From IMG/VR virus record IMGVR_UViG_3300021962_000125, positions 1-58,253 of that record: a stretch of DNA of 58,253 nt. One strand, given 5' to 3'. A program made the position numbers and the translations under genes. Shown here in pieces: positions 29,382 through 36,173 of the stretch (positions are counted from its first letter, which is position 1; each line of letters opens with the position of its first letter). Source of the DNA: a virus. The notes under the pieces are model-generated. The model saw only the letters and a program-made list of their open reading frames with translations, ran no database searches and was not told the origin of the DNA.

Positions 29382-31292
29382 TTATATTCTTACGAGGTCT
29401 CCGTTTAAATAACTTGATGTTACCGTGTATGACGATCCTGAGATATCAGAACCAGAAGATATTTCATCTGATACCATATTTAACACACTAGAAGATGCAT
29501 CTAATTGTAAATATAAATCCTGCAATCCAATAACATCATTTGATTTTGGTGATGTAGAAATTTGAATAACAGGTTCTCCTCCAACATTTTTTGCTGCTGA
29601 AGTAATATTTACTGGATTTAAAATAATCTCCCCTCTCTCATAATCAATCCTTCCTACATTATCTCTCACTATTGTAGGAGTATTATTTGAGGTTATTGTA
29701 AAAAAGAATATCCTACCAGTTTTTCCATCAGAGTTTGGAATATCTGACAAGTAAAGAGTTGATCCTATAGAACTGACATTAAATCCGGAAGATTTAATAT
29801 TGTATCCACTCATTTTATTGATATGAAATGCATTTCCATAACAAATCTCATAGTCAGCGAATTGATTTAATAGTGGTTTTAAATCTCTTCTGATCACAAT
29901 CTTTGTGATGTTAGATGTTATTGATACATGACTGTCATCAATTAACTTTAAAAACTTACTATATTTAAATCTTGCTCCATATTTGTTTAACTCCGTAGAG
30001 TCTGCATAAGAATTAATGTTTTGAGAAATAATCGTTTTTAAATAATCAGAATTCGGTGCAGAATTTACATTATAATAAACTGATGCATCATACTCAACAT
30101 AGAGATATTTTAGATCTAAAATTTCAGGAACAATTCCCGCTACACTATATTTTTTTAAACTATTCTTAATATTATTCTTAACCTGACTAGAAACAAAATT
30201 TCCATTAATTGGTTTGATTGATATAAAAACCTTACCATATTTTGGTGGACTTAAATCTTCTCCACCAAAAACAGATATTGATTCTGTTTCTGGGTAGATC
30301 ATAGGTACAATTGTTTCATAATCTGTTGCAGTTACCGCCCTATTTTGCGATGCATAGATTCTTGGTGCATATTTTTTTATAGAATCTATAGACTCTATAT
30401 TTTCACCACCTCTCGCTTCAGTATTTGTGGTAATTAAAGAGATTCCTGTGGTAATAACACGATTATTATTGTCAACTATTCTTCCACTAAAGTTGAAAGA
30501 AGAAACTCCGTTTGCATCCTTTCCGGAGGATGTTACGTAAGAAACCTCAATATAATTTTGATTATCAAGTTTAGTGCCAAAAACACCATCGCCAAAAATT
30601 AATTCATATCTCTGATCTTCAACTTCTTGAATAAAGAATACTCTCGAATTTGAATCAACGTCTAAAAGACTTGATGAAAGTGTGAATTTTCTTTTTACTG
30701 TACTTGATTGTGTATTTCTAACTTCTACTGAAATTGATTGTGTATCAATATTTGCATTGTCTAAAATGAATTTTTGATTTGGATTATTTGAGTTAACAGT
30801 AAATGATTTAATTAAAAATGTTCCTTCATATACATTGATATTATCAAATAAAGCTACACCATTCACAACTGGTTTTGTAATATCCTCTGGAATGGTGAAT
30901 GAATAGTTTTGACTCCCAAAAGAATTACTAGATGTACAAACTGTACCTTTCTTAAGGGTTAGTGTAATTGGTTTAGTTGTAAACCCTGTGGTGTCAACAA
31001 AAAAAGAAATATTTGCTCTCGATGACGTTCTTGATCTTGGAACGTAACCAATATTTCTTGCTAAAGAGACAACATTTTCTCTTAACGTAGCACTATCAAT
31101 AAAAACCTCATTGCTAACCATGTTAGCGTTATATGAGGTGATGTATGTATTGTAAGCTAAAACGTCAATTAAAGTTGAAAGATTGGATCCTTCAAAATCA
31201 TAATCAGTAAAATTTGAATTCGCTCTTAAATAATCGCGAATTGAACTTTTTATTTGATCGAAATCTAGATTCGTAAAATTAACTAGTGCCAT
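29382..31292 (-). CDS. gp6: Baseplate wedge protein gp6
   Basis: 636 residues, as expected for gp6 (T4: 660). The N-terminus LDFDQIKSSIRDYLRANSNF and the block STLIDVLAYNTYITSYNANM, then NEVFIDSATLRENVVSLARN, is the conserved gp6/J-like baseplate domain shared by contractile tails. gp6 forms the inner ring that joins wedges around the hub. It begins directly after the gp25 stop. Confidence 0.96.
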   Translation of the reverse strand: MALVNFTNLDFDQIKSSIRDYLRANSNFTDYDFEGSNLSTLIDVLAYNTYITSYNANMVSNEVFIDSATLRENVVSLARNIGYVPRSRTSSRANISFFVDTTGFTTKPITLTLKKGTVCTSSNSFGSQNYSFTIPEDITKPVVNGVALFDNINVYEGTFLIKSFTVNSNNPNQKFILDNANIDTQSISVEVRNTQSSTVKRKFTLSSSLLDVDSNSRVFFIQEVEDQRYELIFGDGVFGTKLDNQNYIEVSYVTSSGKDANGVSSFNFSGRIVDNNNRVITTGISLITTNTEARGGENIESIDSIKKYAPRIYASQNRAVTATDYETIVPMIYPETESISVFGGEDLSPPKYGKVFISIKPINGNFVSSQVKNNIKNSLKKYSVAGIVPEILDLKYLYVEYDASVYYNVNSAPNSDYLKTIISQNINSYADSTELNKYGARFKYSKFLKLIDDSHVSITSNITKIVIRRDLKPLLNQFADYEICYGNAFHINKMSGYNIKSSGFNVSSIGSTLYLSDIPNSDGKTGRIFFFTITSNNTPTIVRDNVGRIDYERGEIILNPVNITSAAKNVGGEPVIQISTSPKSNDVIGLQDLYLQLDASSSVLNMVSDEISSGSDISGSSYTVTSSYLNGDLVRI

Positions 31293-31694
31293 TTATCGTG
31301 TTGGCTGAAGTGCAAATGATAACTGTTGTGGAAGAACATCAATACCAACAATTTGATAGTTGATGGTAACATTAAATTCATTTTCATCATAATTGGGAGA
31401 AACTATCACATCAATTAAATTCACCCTCGGTTCATAACTTTCAATTGTATTTTGAATTTCGTCTTTAATTATTGAGGCAGATATCTCATCAACATTTTCA
31501 AAAAGAGAACGACTAACTTTTGATCCTAAATTTTCGTTAAAAAATTTTTCTCCTGGATATGTAAACACCAAATTACGAATAGAGCGAGCAATAGCAGTCT
31601 CATTTTTCAGAGCAATCAAGTCATAATTGACTGGATTTGCCTGAAATGTCATACTCAGGTCCTTAAATGCTTTACTGACCCGCTCTAAAGGCAT
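31293..31694 (-). CDS. gp25: Baseplate wedge protein gp25
   Basis: 133 residues (T4: 132). It shows the gp25/lysozyme-like fold sequence, with IRNLVFTYPGEKFFNENLGS and the conserved ESYEPRV motif near residue 93. Despite the family name it is structural: it clamps gp6 and gp53 and starts sheath assembly. It opens the tail gene cluster and has its own AATAAATA late promoter 21 bases upstream. Confidence 0.97.
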   Translation of the reverse strand: MPLERVSKAFKDLSMTFQANPVNYDLIALKNETAIARSIRNLVFTYPGEKFFNENLGSKVSRSLFENVDEISASIIKDEIQNTIESYEPRVNLIDVIVSPNYDENEFNVTINYQIVGIDVLPQQLSFALQPTR

Positions 31695-31715
31695 AAAAAT
31701 GTATAAAATCTGTAT

Positions 31716-31723
31716 TATTTATT
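31716..31723 (-). promoter_or_regulatory. Late promoter AATAAATA before gp25
   Basis: One-base variant of TATAAATA, overlapping the stop end of the upstream gene and 21 bases from the gp25 ATG. It probably starts the long late transcript through the baseplate genes. Confidence 0.6.
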
Positions 31724-31976
31724 CGTGTTTTTTCGATTCGTAGAGAGGCTCTGTGCCATAATCCCAGTCATCATAATCATCATCATTGCGAATTTGTGAG
31801 TGTATTTCGTTTTGATGAAAGAAATCGTGTTTTTTGGGAGTCAATTCATCATTTGCGATCTCGCGAAGCATTTTTTGCTTCTGAATTTGTGATTCCCAAC
31901 CATATTCACTACTCAAATAGCGAGTTCCCCACTCACTTTCCATAAAATTTTGGTCTTTATCGACTTTTTTGGTCAT
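31719..31976 (-). CDS. Small acidic protein upstream of gp25
   Basis: 85 residues with WGTRYLSSEYGWESQIQKQK in the first half and a very acidic RNDDDYDDWDYGTEP tail. It has no known domain. It overlaps the upstream gene by 20 bases. Proteins of this kind occur beside gp25 in other cyanophages, as I recall; the function is unknown. Confidence 0.75.
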   Translation of the reverse strand: MTKKVDKDQNFMESEWGTRYLSSEYGWESQIQKQKMLREIANDELTPKKHDFFHQNEIHSQIRNDDDYDDWDYGTEPLYESKKHE

Positions 31977-32628
31977 TGTTTGCTCCTGATTCGTTAAAAT
32001 CAGAACTTTTTACGGGGTTGCTATCCCGAATATCAATATAAAATCCCTTTCTGAGATAATCCTCATCACTAACAAACGTAAAACTATCTATTTCCTCTAC
32101 TTCTTCCCCTTTCCAAACAGGAATTGCTACAGAATTACCATATCGAAAGTCTGGATTGCGTCTAAAATGAACCTCAATGAGTTTATTTCCTATAAATTCA
32201 CAATTAATCCATTCATAGTTCCCTTTTAACTCATTTAATATATCTGGAAATGGAATTTTCGCATCTATTTTAGTCCACTTTTCCCATTTGTACAATAAAT
32301 TATCATCATCCCTCTCGCCTAATACTACAAGATCTGCTTTCTTATCTCTAAAATCAACACTTATATGATCACCATAAAATCTTTGACACCAAAATTCAGA
32401 CGGATGAAAGTGATCAGTATATTTGTAAATCCATTCTATACGAGAAAATCGTCCCATACCAAGTAAATTAATACTTGGTCGAACGATATAATGGTCTGGA
32501 GATGGAACAGACACGCCTACAGGACCACACAGATACCTTAGAGAGTGTGATAAAAAGAGTTTGTTATACACCCACAGATCTTCTTTATGAATTGAATTCC
32601 ATTCATCTACTGGATCTGCATAGTACAT
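31957..32628 (-). CDS. Conserved cyanophage protein (CGPVGVSVP motif)
   Basis: 223 residues. The segment LCGPVGVSVPSPDHYIVRPS followed by NLLGMGRFSRIEWIYKYTDH is a strongly patterned block I recognise from marine T4-like phages. Its arrangement (glycine loop, then YIVRP) recalls ATP-grasp proteins, but the remaining ATP-grasp motifs cannot be confirmed. It overlaps both neighbours (20-22 bases). No function is assigned. Confidence 0.82.
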   Translation of the reverse strand: MYYADPVDEWNSIHKEDLWVYNKLFLSHSLRYLCGPVGVSVPSPDHYIVRPSINLLGMGRFSRIEWIYKYTDHFHPSEFWCQRFYGDHISVDFRDKKADLVVLGERDDDNLLYKWEKWTKIDAKIPFPDILNELKGNYEWINCEFIGNKLIEVHFRRNPDFRYGNSVAIPVWKGEEVEEIDSFTFVSDEDYLRKGFYIDIRDSNPVKSSDFNESGANNDQKSR

Positions 32629-32825
32629 GAGTCTATATTATTTCTATGAAGAGTATAATTCTTCTGAATACGAATATCGGAGTTTTTAAAGGTCCAACAT
32701 TCTCCATTACTATCTAGGAAGACAACCCATTCTAAATCATGTTCTTGAGATCGATCGATCATAAAAAAAGCCCAGCCTTTACCTTTAGGGGTAATGACTG
32801 GGATTTGAGGATTAAGTTGAATCAC
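32607..32825 (-). CDS. Small conserved protein with ITPKGKGWA motif (GTG start)
   Basis: 72 residues; LNPQIPVITPKGKGWAFFMI then WVVFLDSNGECWTFKN is a compact beta protein. It starts on GTG, whose bases overlap the stop of the upstream gene (GTGA), so translation is likely coupled. It is conserved with its two upstream neighbours in cyanophages as I recall them. The function is unknown. Confidence 0.8.
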   Translation of the reverse strand: MIQLNPQIPVITPKGKGWAFFMIDRSQEHDLEWVVFLDSNGECWTFKNSDIRIQKNYTLHRNNIDSCTMQIQ

Positions 32826-32962
32826 CGACCTTGACCGCGATATCTTTTCTTACGTCCATTACGAGAGGTTGCACTGAGCAATGTGCGAGCAGAACGTCCT
32901 TGACGAGTCTTCTTCGGTGCTCCTGGTTCAAAGATAGTTTTATTGGATCCGCCTTTAGCCAT
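32822..32962 (-). CDS. 46-residue highly basic protein (MAKGGSNKTIFEPG)
   Basis: Begins MAKGGSNKTIFEPGAPKKTR and ends in an Arg/Lys-rich RNGRKKRYRGQGR. A strong ribosome site (GGAGG) lies inside the upstream gene. A quarter or more of the residues are basic, so RNA or DNA binding is plausible. This small family is common in T4-like cyanophages; the role is unknown. Confidence 0.85.
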   Translation of the reverse strand: MAKGGSNKTIFEPGAPKKTRQGRSARTLLSATSRNGRKKRYRGQGR

Positions 32963-33116
32963 TTGTAATTTCCTCCATTTCTAATTCATTAAGATCAATG
33001 TTTTCTCCCGAGTAAAAACGCTCTGAGAAGTCTTGTAAAATCTCACTACAGTCTTCTATAGTGAGATTTGTATAAATTTTACGCCCTTTATATAAAAGAT
33101 TGTAAAGTGTACTCAT
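32955..33116 (-). CDS. 53-residue acidic protein upstream of the basic MAKGG protein
   Basis: Begins MSTLYNLLYKGRKIYTNLT and continues EDCSEILQDFSERFYSGENI. Its ATG overlaps the TAA of the glycosyltransferase-like gene (TAATG), and it ends 8 bases inside the basic gene, whose ribosome site it contains. An acidic/basic gene pair of this kind could encode interacting partners, but that is inference. Confidence 0.8.
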   Translation of the reverse strand: MSTLYNLLYKGRKIYTNLTIEDCSEILQDFSERFYSGENIDLNELEMEEITNG

Positions 33117-33883
33117 TAGATTACGCGAGTTTTTTCATGTCCTACTCTAATACGAGGATCGCACCAGATTTCAAAGCCCGCATCTTTAGCATCAAGACAG
33201 AATGAAACATCCTCACCACACATATCCTGAACTGCACCAGATTCAAAGACTTGCATCTTTGGAGCAAACCAAGGATATTCGAGATTTTCAAATACTCCTT
33301 TCTTGATCAGAACCCAACCAAATCCAGTGTAATCAACTGTGAAAGGCTTTCTACGCTTTTGAATAGAATCAACGGTTTCATGATTCATGACACCACCATT
33401 CTTGCGGAAGTCATCTTCTTCTAACCAGTGTGCTACTGAGGTCGTGTGACCATCTTCTGTGGCATACCAACCAGCAACAATCTCTTTCTCTTCCCCTTCT
33501 TCATTCAGAGCAACATCACAGAGTTGCCAGAACTTTTCTGTGTTAAAGACAATATCCGAGTCAATCCAAAGTTGATAATCATATTGAAGTTTACCGTCCC
33601 AAGGAATTTGCTTTGGTCCACGAAGTACATTTGCTCCAAGAACTTTACAACGTGCAAAGTTTACCATTGAAGAGTAATCTTGAGAAATCTGAATACTCAT
33701 ATTGTTTTGCACAAGATCAAAACAGAGTTGTACAAATGCTTTTAGAAAGATAAACGAACATCCTCTACCAGGAAGACAGAAGATAATCGACTTACCTTTC
33801 ATTCTTTCTTTAATTGCATCATAATCCCATTCTTGTTCTTTGGGTTTAGGTGCCGTTGCTTTAATCGTAAATCCTTTTGCCAT
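33116..33883 (-). CDS. GT-A type glycosyltransferase-like protein
   Basis: 255 residues with an N-terminal beta-alpha-beta (KSIIFCLPGRGCS), a metal-binding-type DxD (WIDSDIVF, Asp108-Asp110), GWYATEDG and a C-terminal GEDVSFCLDAKDAGFEIWCDP block. This is the layout of GT-A nucleotide-sugar transferases found in many cyanophages. Possible targets are virion proteins, host surface or modified DNA; nothing local decides between them. It has a candidate sigma-70 promoter directly upstream and heads a run of four overlapping genes. Confidence 0.85.
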   Translation of the reverse strand: MAKGFTIKATAPKPKEQEWDYDAIKERMKGKSIIFCLPGRGCSFIFLKAFVQLCFDLVQNNMSIQISQDYSSMVNFARCKVLGANVLRGPKQIPWDGKLQYDYQLWIDSDIVFNTEKFWQLCDVALNEEGEEKEIVAGWYATEDGHTTSVAHWLEEDDFRKNGGVMNHETVDSIQKRRKPFTVDYTGFGWVLIKKGVFENLEYPWFAPKMQVFESGAVQDMCGEDVSFCLDAKDAGFEIWCDPRIRVGHEKTRVI

Positions 33884-33906
33884 AAGTGAAATTAACCTTC
33901 AGATCA

Positions 33907-33936
33907 ATTTTATCAGTCTATATATGCTTTTGTCAA
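33907..33936 (-). promoter_or_regulatory. Candidate sigma-70 promoter (TTGACA-18-TAAAAT)
   Basis: On the minus strand a perfect TTGACA (33931-33936) is followed by an 18-base spacer and TAAAAT (33907-33912), in the gap before the glycosyltransferase-like gene. GATAAA with a 16-base spacer is an alternative -10. Confidence 0.55.
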
Positions 33937-33942
33937 TTCGCC

Positions 33943-34137
33943 TCAATGAGAAGAATTGAGTAATACTTCCTTATTCAAATAAAGTTCTTCATAACTTAAA
34001 TCTTCTTTTGTAAGATCCAAATCAAGTAACTCAATCATTCTGTGCATCATCTCCCAGGTTTCAGAAAATTTACTCTCTGATAAACTGTGATAAATGCACC
34101 GATCCTTTGCGTATATGTGATAAACCTTTTCAGTCAT
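33943..34137 (-). CDS. Small conserved cyanophage protein (MTEKVYHIYAKDRCIY)
   Basis: 64 residues, helical, with MTEKVYHIYAKDRCIYHSLS and a second half rich in Leu/Asp/Glu. A recurring small family near tail genes of T4-like cyanophages. No domain, membrane segment or metal motif was seen; the function is unknown. Confidence 0.8.
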   Translation of the reverse strand: MTEKVYHIYAKDRCIYHSLSESKFSETWEMMHRMIELLDLDLTKEDLSYEELYLNKEVLLNSSH

Positions 34138-34170
34138 AAAAATATTTTCCGGAATTTTTTTCAGTACTTT

Positions 34171-34326
34171 TTACTTTGTAACCGCATTATATATCAGAAC
34201 CAATAAAAATCCTAGGGGCACTCCGATAATCGTAAAGCACTGTCGTGGATACCTTATTAACCATCCCGCAAAGACAACCTTCCAGAAATTCCAATAAGGT
34301 CTACTTCTTTTTCTTACGTGCCCCAT
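34171..34326 (-). CDS. 51-residue inner-membrane-type protein (MGHVRKRSRPYW)
   Basis: A basic N-terminus (MGHVRKRSRPYWNFWK) is followed by a first hydrophobic stretch VVFAGWLIRYP and a clear membrane helix FTIIGVPLGFLLVLIYN, with a short AVTK tail. The positive N-terminus predicts it stays inside. The gene starts inside the 3' end of the 35-residue basic gene and overlaps it by 26 bases in another frame. The sequence is coherent and membrane-like, so I call it real. The function is unknown; a small phage membrane protein acting on the host envelope is possible. Confidence 0.75.
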   Translation of the reverse strand: MGHVRKRSRPYWNFWKVVFAGWLIRYPRQCFTIIGVPLGFLLVLIYNAVTK

Positions 34327-34408
34327 TTGCTTTTGCTTGACTCTTGTAACTCTTACAACGTTTATCTGGGCGGGACTTACCGTTCTTATGAATCCAACGG
34401 GTGAACAT
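34301..34408 (-). CDS. 35-residue very basic protein
   Basis: MFTRWIHKNGKSRPDKRCKS then YKSQAKANGARKKKK. Nearly half the residues are Lys or Arg. A ribosome site (GGAG, 6 bases before the ATG) supports translation. Its last 26 bases are shared with the next gene in a different frame. It looks like a tiny nucleic-acid-binding or ribosome-associated protein, but nothing proves this. Confidence 0.75.
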   Translation of the reverse strand: MFTRWIHKNGKSRPDKRCKSYKSQAKANGARKKKK

Positions 34409-34572
34409 TTTTATCTCCGGAAAAATTTTATGAGATTGATATTTAGAGGTCGATTTGTCACCTCTGTAGGTTAGGGTAGTTTGCTTTTTTTATATACGCA
34501 ACGCCGCGCCACGCTATAAACAATCGGCGGCAATTAACTGCCGGATCACTGATATCACCAAGTATAACATAA

Positions 34573-34600
34573 GTGCCCCTCACAGTCAAGCAAGGGGCAC
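34573..34600. terminator. GC-rich hairpin after the 46-residue gene
   Basis: Perfect 8-bp arms (34573-34580, 34593-34600; GTGCCCCT against AGGGGCAC) around a 12-base loop, just past the stop of the minus-strand gene at 34611. No T-run follows on the minus strand, so it may be a processing or stabilising hairpin instead. A second hairpin with CGGCA/TGCCG arms lies at 34528-34543. The surrounding 34409-34610 holds no gene I can support. Confidence 0.5.
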
Positions 34601-34610
34601 ACAGTTACTA

Positions 34611-34751
34611 TCAGAACTCGATGCTATCTGCAGTGGGTTCAGCATAAGCAATCGACTGCTGATTGTCCTCGGTGAGAGTATCAAGGATCTGCAGAATCTC
34701 ACTGCCAGTGTTACCTTGAGCCAGCAGAGAAAGCATCACGGTCTTGGACAT
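34611..34751 (-). CDS. Small conserved protein (MSKTVMLSLLAQGNTGSEIL)
   Basis: 46 residues with a helical core AQGNTGSEILQILDTL and an acidic end. I choose the internal ATG at 34751; the longer reading adds a Thr-rich, unlikely N-terminus. A small family recurring in cyanophages. The function is unknown. Confidence 0.7.
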   Translation of the reverse strand: MSKTVMLSLLAQGNTGSEILQILDTLTEDNQQSIAYAEPTADSIEF

Positions 34752-34825
34752 GTTGTGTTCTTGAGTGTTAGTTAGTGTGTGAACAGTAAGTGTCTTTATA
34801 GGGCGCATCTTATTCCTCTTTGTTG

Positions 34826-35005
34826 TTACTTAAGGAGTTCAGGATGAATGAACTTAATCTCCTTAATCAGTTGCTCGTCGCTGATACGCTCAAAATCAGA
34901 TTCCATCATCATGTATAGAGTCTCTTGCATATCTTCCAGACTCATATTATCAATCAGTGTGTTGAGGTAAGACTCAAGAAGTGCAGGACGATTGGTGATT
35001 TTCAT
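34826..35005 (-). CDS. Small helical acidic protein
   Basis: 59 residues, MKITNRPALLESYLNTLIDN, followed by repeated Met/Glu/Asp helices (MSLEDMQETLYMMMESDFER). The ATG at 35005 is preferred over an earlier GTG. No domain recognised. Confidence 0.7.
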   Translation of the reverse strand: MKITNRPALLESYLNTLIDNMSLEDMQETLYMMMESDFERISDEQLIKEIKFIHPELLK

Positions 35006-35049
35006 AGTCACTTAGTAAGGAATGAGTGAGTGTTACTTAAGACTGATAA

Positions 35050-35253
35050 TCACGCAGAAGGCATAACACCTTGGATCATCAATTCGCAGTTGGATTCGGT
35101 CCACTCTGCAGCAACGATTTCACTGTGCAGAACATCACCTTCAGACCACTCATTGTGCAGACGCTCATACCAGGCGTCGAAGAGTTCCATACTCTGAGCG
35201 GCGAGAACTTGGAAGGCATTCTCGATAGCGAAGTTCAGAACGGTTTGAGACAT
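35050..35253 (-). CDS. Small acidic helical protein
   Basis: 67 residues, MSQTVLNFAIENAFQVLAAQ then ELFDAWYERLHNEWSEGDV. Helical, soluble, acidic. Copy 1 of the GGGCCC element ends 27 bases before its ATG. The function is unknown. Confidence 0.72.
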   Translation of the reverse strand: MSQTVLNFAIENAFQVLAAQSMELFDAWYERLHNEWSEGDVLHSEIVAAEWTESNCELMIQGVMPSA

Positions 35254-35279
35254 TTAAGGTCGTTTGAGTTGGTGTCTAT

Positions 35280-35308
35280 ACTACTGATGCACTTTGAAGG
35301 GCCCAGTA
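35280..35308 (-). repeat. GGGCCC intercistronic element, copy 1
   Basis: First of 14 copies of a 29-bp element, all oriented for the minus strand, with core GGGCCC(T/C)TGAAAGTGC followed by about ATCAGTAGTAT. This copy has one core change (TTCAAA for TTGAAA). It lies 27 bases before the gene at 35253. The TAGTAT that follows the core resembles a -10 box. See the finding on this element. Confidence 0.95.
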
Positions 35309-35337
35309 TTGTTCACTGAACCGGTCTTAAGTGTTAC

Positions 35338-35586
35338 TTAGAAGTCGAACACATCGCTATTGATCTGGATGACATTTACAGCAGGATCATTCCACTCAAC
35401 ACCATCAGGAGTTTGTGTCATGAATTCGCTGATATTTGCAACGAACTGCTTATAGTCAACACAACGACGAGCGATGTTATACAAACCCTCATCATTGCTG
35501 ATCCAGAGTGCAACATTCCAGGTCTCATAATTCTCCCACCCGTTATACGAAGTGTCGAGAACATTGCTTTGGAAAGTGGTGCTCAC
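35338..35586 (-). CDS. NYETWNVALW-type small protein (DUF7249-like)
   Basis: 82 residues. The motif GWENYETWNVALWISNDEGL is a widespread small family in cyanophages and other phages (I recall it as DUF7249). It starts on GTG (35584-35586), 21 bases after element copy 2. It is probably early and soluble; the function is unknown. Confidence 0.85.
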   Translation of the reverse strand: MSTTFQSNVLDTSYNGWENYETWNVALWISNDEGLYNIARRCVDYKQFVANISEFMTQTPDGVEWNDPAVNVIQINSDVFDF

Positions 35587-35606
35587 TGTGTGGGTTTCGT
35601 CCTTAC

Positions 35607-35635
35607 ACTACTGATGCACTTTCAGGGGCCCAATA
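35607..35635 (-). repeat. GGGCCC intercistronic element, copy 2
   Basis: Core GGGCCCCTGAAAGTGC with TAGTGT at the -10-like position; 21 bases before the GTG start at 35586. Confidence 0.95.
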
Positions 35636-35659
35636 GTGTTCACTGTGCGTCCCTATGTG

Positions 35660-35833
35660 TTACCAACGGTCGGGAGTTGACAGGTCTTCCACATAAGCCT
35701 CACACCTCTCAGCTGGTTCCAACTTGAATAACTTCTCCCAGTCAATCTGATGCGGGTCAAAGTCAGGAAACGCAGAGATGTCTAGGGTGATGCGATAACG
35801 TACCTTCTGTGCTTGTGAATAGGCAACTGACAT
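35660..35833 (-). CDS. 57-residue conserved protein ending in DLSTPDRW
   Basis: Starts MSVAYSQAQKVRYRITLDIS, then FDPHQIDWEKLF and VEDLSTPDRW, all recurring in a small cyanophage early family. A ribosome site (GGAG) precedes the ATG. It is the first gene after the strong sigma-70 promoter at 35861-35889, so it should be among the earliest expressed. The function is unknown. Confidence 0.85.
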   Translation of the reverse strand: MSVAYSQAQKVRYRITLDISAFPDFDPHQIDWEKLFKLEPAERCEAYVEDLSTPDRW

Positions 35834-35860
35834 AAGTGCGCTCCTTTGTGTTATGAGAGT

Positions 35861-35889
35861 ACTATAAGATGCCTGGGCGTAAATGTCAA
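35861..35889 (-). promoter_or_regulatory. Near-consensus sigma-70 early promoter
   Basis: Minus strand TTGACA (35884-35889), exactly 17 bases, then TATAGT (35861-35866), 28 bases before the ATG at 35833. It is the best host-type promoter in the window and should drive the leftward early genes immediately after infection. Confidence 0.85.
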
Positions 35890-35961
35890 GGTCTATGGGG
35901 ATATTTATGAGCGGGGTGTGGATTTTTTTGAGGGATCTGTGTGGATTTTATGACCCGGGAT

Positions 35962-35991
35962 TTGACAAAGTGTGGGTGAGTGTGTTATAGC
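35962..35991 (+). promoter_or_regulatory. Candidate rightward sigma-70 promoter
   Basis: Plus strand TTGACA (35962-35967), 18 bases, then TATAGC (35986-35991). It points toward the plus-strand GIY-YIG gene. It is back to back with the leftward promoter, about 70 bases apart. Confidence 0.45.
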
Positions 35992-36057
35992 TCGCAAGGT
36001 AAGATAACGACCCAGAGAGACATTAAAAGACTCATAAGTTCTCCACCATTCTAACAC

Positions 36058-36113
36058 TTTTCCACAGGTTTTTCCACACATTTATTATACTTTTTCCACA
36101 ACATTGTGGAAAA
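36058..36113. other. Cluster of four TTTTCCACA (DnaA-box-like) sites
   Basis: Exact TTTTCCACA at 36058-36066, 36070-36078 and 36092-36100, and its complement at 36105-36113. The last two form a perfect 9-bp inverted repeat with a 4-base loop. Two weaker AAATCCACA copies (minus strand) lie at 35917-35925 and 35940-35948. TTTTCCACA is the DnaA box reported for cyanobacteria. The cluster is in the only gene-free stretch above 300 bp (35834-36173). Confidence 0.8.
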
Positions 36114-36139
36114 CTAATATCAGTATTTCGACACTTAAG

Positions 36140-36147
36140 TATAAATA
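36140..36147 (+). promoter_or_regulatory. Perfect T4 late promoter before plus-strand GIY-YIG gene
   Basis: Plus strand TATAAATA, 26 bases before the GTG start at 36174. All three GIY-YIG genes in the window have this exact octamer just upstream. Confidence 0.75.
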
Positions 36148-36173
36148 ACGCAGACACATTTTTTATCAATTCA

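Noticed and set aside
36105-36113. The TTTTCCACA inverted repeat as a simple terminator
   Set aside because: No T-run follows it on either strand, and two more copies lie alongside outside any stem.
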